DNA of 64,000 nt from Paludibacteraceae bacterium (GCA_028694915.1 JAQVJY010000006.1:60356-124355), one strand, 5' to 3'; counted from the first letter of the stretch, positions 9,243 through 16,771 are shown. Program-made: numbers and translations. The notes: generated by a model from the letters alone, not told the origin.

Positions 9243-10268
9243 TTATTTTATAGGAAACCAAGCGGTTGTTTTATTGGCAATTTTCACGAGTGTGAGCATA
9301 AGTGGAACTTCTACTAAAACGCCTACTACGGTGGCTAATGCTGCCCCCGATTGAAGTCCAAACAAAGAAATTGCTACGGCTACAGATAATTCAAAAAAAT
9401 TACTCGCCCCAATCATGCCAGCTGGAGCAGCAATATTATGTGGTAGTTTAGCAACTTTCGCCCAGAAATAGGCAATAAAGAATATTAAAAATGTTTGAAT
9501 ACTTAATGGTATAGCAATTAGAAAAATGTGTAATGGGTTTTGTAAAATAAGTTCACCCTGGAATGAAAATAATATGACCAAGGTAAATAATAAACCACCA
9601 ATGGTAAAATAATTGAATTTCTTAACAAAAACGTCATTAAAATAGTGGATGCCTCGTTTTTTTATAATTAAAATACGAGTAAAAATGGCTGAAAACAAAG
9701 GAATAACCACAAACATGACAACCGAAAGTAGCAAAGTGTCCCAAGGGATTTGTACACCACTAACACCCAACAAAAAGGCGACAATTGGAGCAAACGCAAT
9801 AAGAATAATCAAATCATTTACAGCAACTTGAACGAGTGTATAGGCAGCATCACCTTTGGTGAGATAACTCCACACAAACACCATAGCCGTACAAGGTGCC
9901 GCTCCTAATAAGACCGCACCAGCCAAATACTCTTTTGCTAAATCGGTAGGAATTAATGTTTTGAAAATAACGAAGAAAAATAACCAAGCTAGTCCAAACA
10001 TCGTAAATGGTTTTATCAACCAATTAGTTACAGAGGTTATAATAATACCTTTAGGACGTTTACCTACCGTTTTTATACTCTGAAAATCAACTTTGAGCAT
10101 CATGGGGTAAATCATAAACCAAATAAGCAAAGCTACAGGAATTGAAACATTTGCATATTCAAATTTACTCAATGTTTCCGGAATTATTGGTAGAAATTTA
10201 CCAATGGCGATGCCAGCTATAATACAAAGTAATACCCACAAGGTAAGATACTTTTCGAAAGATTTCAT
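9243..10268 (-). CDS. acr3: Arsenite efflux permease Acr3
   Basis: A 341-residue Acr3 transporter with about ten membrane helices that pumps arsenite out of the cell. Seen: MMLKVDF near residue 60, the conserved substrate Cys126 in GAAPCTAMVFVWSYL, VNDLIIL, and ASNFFELSVAVA in the second half with the conserved Glu. Length is typical. It is the first gene of the leftward operon acr3-arsF2-arsP, and its start lies 14 bases from an ArsR-type palindrome that covers its -7 box, so it should be derepressed by arsenite. Confidence 0.95.
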   Translation of the reverse strand: MKSFEKYLTLWVLLCIIAGIAIGKFLPIIPETLSKFEYANVSIPVALLIWFMIYPMMLKVDFQSIKTVGKRPKGIIITSVTNWLIKPFTMFGLAWLFFFVIFKTLIPTDLAKEYLAGAVLLGAAPCTAMVFVWSYLTKGDAAYTLVQVAVNDLIILIAFAPIVAFLLGVSGVQIPWDTLLLSVVMFVVIPLFSAIFTRILIIKKRGIHYFNDVFVKKFNYFTIGGLLFTLVILFSFQGELILQNPLHIFLIAIPLSIQTFLIFFIAYFWAKVAKLPHNIAAPAGMIGASNFFELSVAVAISLFGLQSGAALATVVGVLVEVPLMLTLVKIANKTTAWFPIK

Positions 10269-10281
10269 AATCTACAATTTT

Positions 10282-10321
10282 ATTGTTCGCAAAATTACGA
10301 ACAATATTTTAGACAGCCAAA
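10282..10321 (-). promoter_or_regulatory. acr3 promoter with ArsR-type operator over the -7 box
   Basis: Minus-strand promoter TTTG (10318-10321), 20 bases, TAATTTTG (10290-10297). The -7 box is exactly the 8-base centre of the palindrome ATTGTTCG / CGAACAAT (10282-10289 and 10298-10305). The same arms and spacing occur at the arsR promoter (16025-16048). A bound repressor would cover the -7 element. Confidence 0.8.
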
Positions 10322-10334
10322 TAAATTGAGTTAT

Positions 10335-10353
10335 TTGTTCGTAGAATTACGAA
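10335..10353. promoter_or_regulatory. Possible second, weaker ArsR operator
   Basis: TTCGTA / TACGAA (10338-10343 and 10348-10353) forms a palindrome around GAAT. Including flanks it reads TTTGTTCG, 8 bases, CGAA, resembling the main operator with a degraded right arm. Its centre is about 52 bases from the main operator centre, close to five helical turns. Confidence 0.4.
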
Positions 10354-10402
10354 TGAAAATATAAACTAGGTTGTGAAGTTGATTATGAAATGTACAGCCC
10401 TA

Positions 10403-10780
10403 TTACAGATTAATTTCTGTTTTTCCACTGACGTAAGTAATGTGACATTGGTCGGCTTTGATAACAAATGGTTCGTTTACCACCAAAGAATCACCGATAA
10501 AACCGTGAAAAACGAAGTTTTCAACGCTATTTTGAATGTTTTTTTGGTAGTTGTCGGTTAAAACCACATACACGTTGCTATCCAATCCCATTTCTTGTTC
10601 ATGTCGAATGGTATCGCCATTAGATGTGCGTATGGTGTAAAAATTGTCCAATTGGGCGCCATTTACCGTAATAGTCACAAATCGATATTCTTCAGTACAA
10701 GCTATGTCAGGTGTGTGCTTACATGAGGTGATGAGTAATAACATCAATCCTAATGCGACTATTAATTTTGCGATTTTCAT
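10403..10780 (-). CDS. Small lipoprotein of unknown function
   Basis: A 125-residue lipoprotein: hydrophobic leader, then lipobox LLITSC with the lipidated Cys at residue 20. The mature part has beta-rich segments (YRFVTITVNG, NFYTIRTSNGDTI, VYVVLTDNY) and two further Cys. I do not recognise a family. It starts 26 bases downstream of the CotH gene on the same strand, so the two are probably co-transcribed, and its product may work with CotH at the cell surface. That is only an inference from position. Confidence 0.7.
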   Translation of the reverse strand: MKIAKLIVALGLMLLLITSCKHTPDIACTEEYRFVTITVNGAQLDNFYTIRTSNGDTIRHEQEMGLDSNVYVVLTDNYQKNIQNSVENFVFHGFIGDSLVVNEPFVIKADQCHITYVSGKTEINL

Positions 10781-10806
10781 ACTCTTTTCTTTGATGTTTT
10801 TTGTTA

Positions 10807-12867
10807 TTAATCTATTTTAATCAGTTTATGTGTTATTCTTGTTGAATGATTTTCAAAGCCTAGGTTAATCAAATAAACGCCCTTTTCGTAGTGACTAAAA
10901 TCAATATCAGTTACATTCAAATTTAGCTGGTCGCTTTCTGTCAAAATGCGTCCTGATAAATCGGTTACAAAATAGTCGGATATAACATAAGTCTCACTTG
11001 TTATTTGTAATCGGTTTTGTACAGGATTTGGATAGAAACTAATAGCATATTCGTCCAATGTAATGGTTTTGTTTGATAGTGCGACAGAACTCGCTCGCCA
11101 ATTTGAGGCTAAACTATTATCAGAATCAAGATTTATGAGTTCTAAATAAGAGCCTTTGCCATCAGCATTAGTTGACCATGGATTCTCATCTTTGTAAGTT
11201 ACTTCATCTATTGTGTTGCCATAGGCATCACTCAGCACGATGGCGTAACTTTTATTTGATAGGTTGCGTGTAAATTGTCCGAATGCTTTGAGGCCATAAA
11301 AATTCCGAAATACAGAAGTGTCACTGGCTAAATAAATGGCTTCGTTTGGTTGTAGCATGGCATTTACTGGGAATTGGTATGAAATTCCTAACTCTTTAAT
11401 ATAAAATCCAGTGGTGTTCACTGTTTGATTGGAATGGTTTGTAATTTCGATAAATTCTAAGCTGTTACTACTCGTCTCTCCTTCTTTGAGTGGATTATAA
11501 TGAATTTTACTAATGACTAAATTAGGTAATGACACTTGATTGCATTCAGCATAACTGCCAATATTGGCTGTTATCCATGTGATGCGTTCTGTTAACCACG
11601 TTTTCATGGCGGCTATATTGCTGGTTTGGTCTCCAACAGTTCCCCAACGTATCTGTTCGCGTACTTGAGATTCCGATAATAGCGTTACGTATTGGTCGAT
11701 TTTACTATTTATAACATCACCATTCAGTGGTTCATTGACTTGTGTTAAGTCATGCCATCTTTTGGATAAGTAGCATTTGAATGTTGGATCATTGAACAAA
11801 CGTTTCCAAAATTTAGAACCAATGTTTTCTCCATCATCAAATTGCCATATATTGGTCAAGCTTCTGTCGTATCCCCATTGGAATATATCGTTTCCATATG
11901 TTAAGTTATAATCCCATATTGGACCCGCTCGTAACTTTCCATTTCTATCTTTATGGAAATAAGTGCTTAATTTGTAAGCATCGGCATTGGAACTTAATTC
12001 AGCTATAATTATGAAATCGATAAAACTTGGAACGTCAATTATGGAAGGATAACCATCTATAATGGAGCTATTAATCGGACTTTTTAAGCCATCTAAATTA
12101 AAAAATACAGATTGTATATAGCTTCCTTGTACATTTGTAATAACTTCTGGCTTGGGATTATCATATAAATAATCGGTGTAGCCGTTATAACTCTCCATAC
12201 TCCATGCTACAGGGTCGCCACCAGTTGTTTTATCTGCTTTTACAATATAACCTCCAGTCACGTTTGGAAAGTCATTATCCGTATCCGTCATTTTTTGAAT
12301 ATTCACACGATTATCGTCTATTTTAATTTTTTCCATCAAAATATATACGCCTTTGTAATCGTCGTTAACCACCACTTCAACAAATACGCCTCTGGGAGAA
12401 TAATTTCCCATATTTCGACTTAAATCATACGATAAAAAATCGCGAATCATCGAAGGATCAAACGATAGTGAATTGAGTATCCAATCATTTTCGGATGGCA
12501 TACCTAACAAACTGACGTTGTTATTGGTGGTGTTATCGGCCAATTTAGTGCTAAATCCGTAGGGTTTCTTGGGCAAATCTTGTGAAGAACTGCCTCGTAA
12601 TTCGATGCCTATTTTGCCATTATAATTGAGATAGGCCGCATTCGTTACATCTGTGAGGTAATTTCTTTCACCTTGTGGACGATTTATGATTTTCATGGTC
12701 GCAGAAACTTTCGGGTCATCCACAATGTCGTATGGAGATCCACTTTGTGGGTCTGTATCTGTAGTAATAATAACAATTGGCAAATTACTATTAGTCAGTA
12801 TGTTTTGTTCGGCACATACAAAAGGTGAACAGGTGAATACAAGTAAAAGCAAAGTGATTTTTTTCAT
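10807..12867 (-). CDS. Secreted CotH kinase-family protein, type IX sorted
   Basis: A 686-residue secreted protein. In order: signal peptide (to about residue 19), CotH domain (about 85-400) with GIELRGSSSQDLPKK, DWILNSLSFDPS, LMEKIKIDDNRVNI and GPIWDYNLTYGND, a lamin-tail domain (about 448-560), and a C-terminal type IX sorting domain (about 608-686) starting FYPNPVQNRLQI. CotH proteins are atypical kinases; the Bacillus spore-coat CotH phosphorylates coat proteins. The sorting domain predicts export through the type IX system and attachment to the surface. CotH genes often sit beside VTC and DUF4956 genes; here those are 22 kb away. The gene lies between two halves of the ars island and is followed by a lipoprotein gene. 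Confidence 0.88.
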   Translation of the reverse strand: MKKITLLLLVFTCSPFVCAEQNILTNSNLPIVIITTDTDPQSGSPYDIVDDPKVSATMKIINRPQGERNYLTDVTNAAYLNYNGKIGIELRGSSSQDLPKKPYGFSTKLADNTTNNNVSLLGMPSENDWILNSLSFDPSMIRDFLSYDLSRNMGNYSPRGVFVEVVVNDDYKGVYILMEKIKIDDNRVNIQKMTDTDNDFPNVTGGYIVKADKTTGGDPVAWSMESYNGYTDYLYDNPKPEVITNVQGSYIQSVFFNLDGLKSPINSSIIDGYPSIIDVPSFIDFIIIAELSSNADAYKLSTYFHKDRNGKLRAGPIWDYNLTYGNDIFQWGYDRSLTNIWQFDDGENIGSKFWKRLFNDPTFKCYLSKRWHDLTQVNEPLNGDVINSKIDQYVTLLSESQVREQIRWGTVGDQTSNIAAMKTWLTERITWITANIGSYAECNQVSLPNLVISKIHYNPLKEGETSSNSLEFIEITNHSNQTVNTTGFYIKELGISYQFPVNAMLQPNEAIYLASDTSVFRNFYGLKAFGQFTRNLSNKSYAIVLSDAYGNTIDEVTYKDENPWSTNADGKGSYLELINLDSDNSLASNWRASSVALSNKTITLDEYAISFYPNPVQNRLQITSETYVISDYFVTDLSGRILTESDQLNLNVTDIDFSHYEKGVYLINLGFENHSTRITHKLIKID

Positions 12868-12882
12868 CGAAGAGACTTATTT

Positions 12883-13386
12883 TCAAGGTTTTAATTGAGC
12901 GTAAATATATTCGTCCAAAAATGCACCCTGTTTGTATAGTGCATTTTTCAAGCGCGCTTCTAGTGTAAAACCAGCTTTCTCCAATACCCGTTGAGAACCT
13001 TTATTGGTAGAAAATGGGCGAGCATAGATTCTTACAATATCAAATGTACGAAATCCATATGCTACAATTTCATTAACCGCTTGTGGCATAATGCCTTGAT
13101 GCCAATAATTTTCGGATAGCCAATACCCTATTTCTGCACTTTTTTGGTGAATATCTGTTTGTGGAAAAAAACCTATAGAACCAACTGCTTCACCATCTAT
13201 TTCGATAGCAAACACCTTTTGTGGGTGTTCATTCGCTACCATTCTGATATACGTTTCGGCAGCTTGTTTATCGTACGGGTAAGGAAATTAGTCGGTTAAC
13301 CATTTCGCAATATTCGGATTATTGGCATGCTTAGCCAAACTTTCAATGTCAGACAATTGCCATGCGCGTAGTTTAAATGGTGTCAT
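12883..13386 (-). pseudogene. GNAT acetyltransferase broken by one in-frame stop
   Basis: Reading leftward from ATG 13386 gives a normal GNAT N-terminus (MTPFKLRAWQLSDIE, then NNPNIAKWLTD), an ochre stop TAA at codon 33 (13288-13290), and in the same frame FPYPYDKQAAETYIRMV and the rest of the enzyme. Without the stop the protein would be 167 residues, normal for a RimJ/RimL-type acetyltransferase, with EIGYWLSENYWHQGIM and the acetyl-CoA-binding NKGSQRVLEKAGF. The family normally has one residue where the stop is. No frameshift is needed. The remaining ORF from ATG 13242 (119 residues) lacks the first strand and helices. Either a recent pseudogene or a sequencing error. Its stop is 15 bases before the CotH start. 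Confidence 0.8.
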
Positions 13387-13469
13387 AGTGTTAGTTCTTA
13401 AAAACTCACAAATATACAACATTTATAAAAATACGCACACAAACAACCCTATAAATTTAGAAATGAGGT

Positions 13470-14183
13470 TTATAAAGGAAGTAATAGAAAGCAGTAATAG
13501 AGACCAATAGCTATAAAAAGACCTCCAACTAGCCAATTGAGCCATTTTTGGACGGTTTGCATTTTACCATAAAAACGACCGATACTTTTGACGCTAAACG
13601 CTAATAACCACGAAACCACAATAACTGGTAAGGCTGTAGCTACGGCAAATGCTATAGGTAACAGATAACCGCCCGTTTCGATGGCTGCCATAGGTATAAG
13701 CATGCCAAAATAAAATACGCCGCTCGTAGGACAAAATGCCATGGCGAATAACACGCCTAGCCAAAGAGCACCTAAACCGCCTTTTTTAGCTATCTTTTCG
13801 CCACCACGTCCACTAAAACCAAATTTTGGCAACGGTAATTTTGATCCAAATAACATGAATAAACCGATGATGACTAATGCTGGACCAAGTATCATTTCAC
13901 CGTATTTACCGATGAATTTTTGAATGCCAAATAAACTAGAACCTTCTTTGAGAATGAGTATTAACACCACGCCTAACAACGTGTACGACAAAATTCGCCC
14001 TAATGTGTATAATAAACCATTCCGAAAAATACGACGTTGATTGGCTACATCTTTACTGATATAACCAATGGCTGCAATATTTGTGGCTAAAGGACAAGGA
14101 CTTATAGCGGTAAGCAAACCCAATAAGAAGGCCGTAATCAGTGGAAATGAACTCGTGTCGAGCCAAGTTTGTAGAAAATCCAT
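13470..14183 (-). CDS. arsG: ArsG-type efflux permease (CcdA/TauE-like)
   Basis: A 237-residue membrane protein with about six helices of the CcdA-like fold. Seen: LLTAISPCPLATNIAAIGY (Cys30 with Pro on each side) and MAFCPTSGVFYFGMLIP in the second half, the paired Cys-Pro motifs of the DsbD/CcdA group. Members found with ArsE- and ArsF-like proteins are annotated as ArsG, an exporter of reduced aromatic arsenicals. It is the last gene of the arsR operon, 21 bases after arsC, so the arsenical role is inferred mainly from context; a CcdA-like electron-transfer role feeding the exported ArsF-like protein is the alternative. Confidence 0.75.
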   Translation of the reverse strand: MDFLQTWLDTSSFPLITAFLLGLLTAISPCPLATNIAAIGYISKDVANQRRIFRNGLLYTLGRILSYTLLGVVLILILKEGSSLFGIQKFIGKYGEMILGPALVIIGLFMLFGSKLPLPKFGFSGRGGEKIAKKGGLGALWLGVLFAMAFCPTSGVFYFGMLIPMAAIETGGYLLPIAFAVATALPVIVVSWLLAFSVKSIGRFYGKMQTVQKWLNWLVGGLFIAIGLYYCFLLLPL

Positions 14184-14204
14184 GAACTGAATGTATTAAA
14201 ATGG

Positions 14205-14675
14205 TCAATTACATCGACAAAAATCGTTGGCGCCACAGGTGCATTGCATATCTAATTGCTCTTTCAACTCTTGGCGATAGAAGTTGTAAAAAGTATGGTC
14301 AATGAGATCGCGCACACGACGAAATTCACTTTCGATAAAATCCTGAGAACCTTGTGCATGGCTTGGGTCTTCAAATCCTAGGTGTAAACGCTGTTTTACT
14401 TCACCCAAAAACACGGGACAGGTTTCGTTTGCTTCACCACACACTGTAATTACATAATCCCACGTTTCATCGGTATATTCCGATACATGATGCGGTGTAT
14501 GTGCCGAAATATCAATTTGTTTTTCAGCCATTACTTGTACGGCCAATGGATTGACGTGTTCAGCAGGATGAGTTCCAGCTGAAAATACCTTAAGCGCATG
14601 GCTGTATGTTTGCAGAAATCCATGTGCCATTTGACTTCGGCAACTATTACCGGTACAAAGAATAAGTATTTTCAT
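14205..14675 (-). CDS. arsC: Arsenate reductase, low-molecular-weight phosphatase type
   Basis: A 156-residue thioredoxin-type arsenate reductase that converts arsenate to arsenite for export by Acr3. The P-loop CTGNSCR (Cys7, Cys12) and the redox pair Cys79 and Cys86 in TVCGEANETCP match the Staphylococcus pI258 class, with the DP motif at Asp103. Unusual: a tail after residue 140 carries four extra Cys (145, 147, 153, 155) in the pattern C-x-C-x5-C-x-C, not needed for the known mechanism. It sits in the arsR operon, 31 bases after the ArsF-like gene and 21 before arsG. Confidence 0.9.
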   Translation of the reverse strand: MKILILCTGNSCRSQMAHGFLQTYSHALKVFSAGTHPAEHVNPLAVQVMAEKQIDISAHTPHHVSEYTDETWDYVITVCGEANETCPVFLGEVKQRLHLGFEDPSHAQGSQDFIESEFRRVRDLIDHTFYNFYRQELKEQLDMQCTCGANDFCRCN

Positions 14676-14706
14676 AACAAGGGTTTAAATACAGTTCTAT
14701 AAATCA

Positions 14707-15141
14707 TTAATTCAGAACTTCATCCAATTTTTCTTTCAATCCTTTTTTGAATGCTTCAGGCTGATTTTTAGCATACGAAAAGGCAAAATCGGTCATATTT
14801 GTTTTAATGGAAACACCATTAATCCATTTGGTTACGAATAACGAAGAAAAAGCCACTTCGTATTTATCGGCAATAGCTTCATTTTCTGGTTGAGAAATAT
14901 CAATAACATGAAATACGATGGTTCCATTTTTGACCTCTTTAGCAAAGTTTTCCTCGATGACTTCGCGTGCTAAACGTTCAATGGCATTACACGTTACACA
15001 ACGTTGTTTGCCATGAAAATAGAGCACTTCTACTCCATTTGCTAAGGTTTCATGCTCAGCCGTTTTTTCGGTAGTGGCTTTTTGGCCACAGGCAACAAAT
15101 AATAGTGTCACCGTTGCCAATAAAAGTAGCTTGTAATTCAT
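14707..15141 (-). CDS. arsF: ArsF-like thioredoxin-fold lipoprotein
   Basis: A 144-residue lipoprotein: lipobox LLFVAC with Cys18, a short linker, then VEVLYFHGKQRCVTCNAIE with a C-x2-C redox pair (Cys48, Cys51). Closest named family is the ArsF subunit of the nitroaromatic-arsenical reductase described in Shewanella (arsEFG). It follows the small thioredoxin-like gene by 3 bases and precedes arsC and arsG, so an arsE-arsF-(arsC)-arsG arrangement is present. The lipid anchor puts it in the periplasm or outer membrane. Function is inferred from family and neighbours. Confidence 0.75.
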   Translation of the reverse strand: MNYKLLLLATVTLLFVACGQKATTEKTAEHETLANGVEVLYFHGKQRCVTCNAIERLAREVIEENFAKEVKNGTIVFHVIDISQPENEAIADKYEVAFSSLFVTKWINGVSIKTNMTDFAFSYAKNQPEAFKKGLKEKLDEVLN

Positions 15142-15144
15142 GGT

Positions 15145-15381
15145 TTAATTATTGATAATGAATGATTTTACTTCGTCGATACTTAATCGTTTACCTTTGC
15201 TTACCACTTTTTCGTCGATAACTAACGCAGGTAATGACATGACGTTATACCCCATAATTTTCATCAAATCTTCTTCTTTTATTACGTCTGCCGAAAGGTT
15301 TAATTCTGCCACAGCTTTAATCACTGTTTCGTGTAAGGCTTTGCATCCCGCGCAGCCTGTGCCAAGTACTTTAATTGTCAT
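15145..15381 (-). CDS. arsE: Small thioredoxin-like protein (ArsE-like)
   Basis: A 78-residue minimal thioredoxin fold with no signal peptide. C-x2-C in GTGCAGCKAL (Cys10, Cys13) and the cis-proline loop SLPALVIDE are clear. It belongs to the redox-active disulfide protein 2 family. Direct coupling to the ArsF-like gene (3-base gap) matches the arsE-arsF order in the Shewanella arsEFG operon, where the pair reduces nitro-arsenicals. A general disulfide reductase that recharges ArsC is an equally simple role. It starts 10 bases after the DUF1294 gene. Confidence 0.75.
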   Translation of the reverse strand: MTIKVLGTGCAGCKALHETVIKAVAELNLSADVIKEEDLMKIMGYNVMSLPALVIDEKVVSKGKRLSIDEVKSFIINN

Positions 15382-15391
15382 AATGAATTTA

Positions 15392-15670
15392 TTAATTGAT
15401 AGAATATGAATAGATAATATAAGTTATAACCAGCTGAATGATAAGAATAAAAGGCATTCCAATAACGAATTTGAGGTGTTTGGTTTTGTGTCTAAAAATC
15501 CACATACCAAGTAAATCTCCCATGCTTCCGCCCAAAATCGCGAGCGTGAATAAAGTTGATTCGGATATCCGCCAAACTCCTTTGCGCGCTTTTTGTTTGT
15601 CGAAACCCATCACACAAAACGCTAGGATGTTCATGGCTAATAAATAGCCCATTAAAAATGGTTCAATCAT
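15392..15670 (-). CDS. DUF1294 membrane protein in the ars operon
   Basis: A 92-residue inner-membrane protein with three hydrophobic helices. DUF1294 marks seen: [16 protein letters not shown], then [22 protein letters not shown] chose ATG 15670, which overlaps the arsR stop by 8 bases and suggests translational coupling; the frame runs on to 15739 but only within arsR. The function of DUF1294 is unknown to me. Placement directly behind arsR in the same operon is unusual and suggests a link to metal stress, but hitch-hiking is possible. Confidence 0.75.
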   Translation of the reverse strand: MIEPFLMGYLLAMNILAFCVMGFDKQKARKGVWRISESTLFTLAILGGSMGDLLGMWIFRHKTKHLKFVIGMPFILIIQLVITYIIYSYSIN

Positions 15671-16001
15671 GTTGTTCTTCACGGCAGCCACAACTGCCTT
15701 TTTTACACACACAATCGTTGAAGAAATCGGCAAAAACAACCCGTGCTAATTCCCAATTTTCTTTATTGATGCAATAACGAACTTTCGGTCCTTCAATGTC
15801 ACCTTGAATCAAGCCAGCTTCTTTGAGTTCTTTTAAATGTTGCGATACAGTGGCTTTAGCAATGGGCAATACATCGTGTATATCGCCAAAGAAACACGTT
15901 TCCTGACTCGCTAGGAAATGTAAAATAGCAATACGTGCAGGATGACCCAATGCTTTAGCAAAATGGGCAATAGATGCTTGTTTATCGGTATACTCTTTCA
16001 T
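15663..16001 (-). CDS. arsR: ArsR-family repressor with Cys-rich tail
   Basis: A 112-residue ArsR/SmtB winged-helix repressor. The DNA-binding part runs from about residue 10 to 80 with recognition helix [16 protein letters not shown]. It lacks the E. coli ELCVCDL sensor motif; instead Cys36 lies before the recognition helix, Cys77 in the wing, and the tail carries Cys97, 99, 104 and 106 ([10 protein letters not shown]), a likely arsenite site. First gene of the leftward operon arsR-DUF1294-arsE-arsF-arsC-arsG. Its promoter is covered by a perfect 17-base-arm palindrome, so autoregulation is expected, and the same core site is at acr3. Confidence 0.92.
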   Translation of the reverse strand: MKEYTDKQASIAHFAKALGHPARIAILHFLASQETCFFGDIHDVLPIAKATVSQHLKELKEAGLIQGDIEGPKVRYCINKENWELARVVFADFFNDCVCKKGSCGCREEQHD

Positions 16002-16015
16002 GTGAAAATAGAATA

Positions 16016-16063
16016 GGTTTATTTATTGTTCGCAAAAATACGAACAATAAATAAACCTACCAA
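16016..16063 (-). promoter_or_regulatory. arsR promoter with ArsR operator over the -7 box
   Basis: Minus-strand TTG (16061-16063), 20 bases, TATTTTTG (16033-16040). The -7 box is exactly the 8-base centre of a perfect palindrome with 17-base arms (16016-16032 and 16041-16057). The inner arms ATTGTTCG / CGAACAAT are identical to those at the acr3 promoter. Confidence 0.85.
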
Positions 16064-16084
16064 GAAAAATGTGATTTATTTTTT

Positions 16085-16744
16085 TTATTTAGTTAGCCTA
16101 AATACAACGGGCATAGTATATTTTGAAGCGACAGGTTTTCCGTTTTGCATGGCTGGTTTCCATTCTGGGAAGCTGTTTACCACTCGTAAAGCTTCGGCAT
16201 CTAATTCAGGATGAACGGAACGTACAATTTGTGCTCTAGTGACTTTTCCTGTAGTATCTACGGTAAATTGTACAACTACAACACCTTGTATGGAATCTTT
16301 AACGCAAACTGCCGGGTAATGGGTGTTTTTTGACAGAAAACTCATCATAGCCTGACGACCTCCAGGATACTCTGGCATCGAGCCGTCCACGTGATCGACA
16401 GTTAACGGTTCTCTGATAACTCCTTGTGTTTGATTAATTTCTGATTCGTTAGTCAGTGTTACAGAGCTATTGTTTTGTAAGTTATTCGGATGATTCGTGG
16501 CTAAAAGTCCTGTGAGAGAAGTTATACCAAGAGCAATGCCCAAAACAGCAACCGCTTTGCCAGATACGTGCTTGGTTGCCAATTGCTCTTCTAGATAGCG
16601 TAATTCTGCTTCACAGGTAGGACAAGTTCCCGCACAATCGCCTTTGTGTTTACATTGTGAGGTTACGTAAAAAAGATCGTTTTCAATGGCAATTTGTTGC
16701 CTAATTTGCTTGAGTATTTTACAAGTCTGTTTTCCATGTTTCAT
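16085..16744 (-). CDS. TonB C-terminal domain protein with Cys-rich N-terminus
   Basis: A 219-residue inner-membrane protein. The cytoplasmic N-terminus carries Cys31, 37, 41 and 44 in QCKHKGDCAGTCPTCEAEL, a compact metal- or cluster-binding pattern. One membrane helix follows (about 62-83), then a linker and a TonB C-terminal domain (about 130-219; YPGGRQAMMSFL, VVVQFTVDTTGKV, FPEWKPAMQNGKPV). TonB-like proteins transmit energy to outer-membrane receptors. No ExbB/ExbD or receptor is nearby. It follows the TraB/GumN gene after 27 bases, so the two probably form an operon. The Cys motif may sense redox or metal; that is inference. Confidence 0.85.
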   Translation of the reverse strand: MKHGKQTCKILKQIRQQIAIENDLFYVTSQCKHKGDCAGTCPTCEAELRYLEEQLATKHVSGKAVAVLGIALGITSLTGLLATNHPNNLQNNSSVTLTNESEINQTQGVIREPLTVDHVDGSMPEYPGGRQAMMSFLSKNTHYPAVCVKDSIQGVVVVQFTVDTTGKVTRAQIVRSVHPELDAEALRVVNSFPEWKPAMQNGKPVASKYTMPVVFRLTK

Positions 16745-16771
16745 GGCTGCATGTATTTATAAATGAAACAA

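Noticed and set aside
15671..15739. Longer DUF1294 frame starting inside arsR.
   Set aside because: The extra 23 residues overlap arsR in another frame and do not look like DUF1294; ATG 15670 fits the usual coupling.
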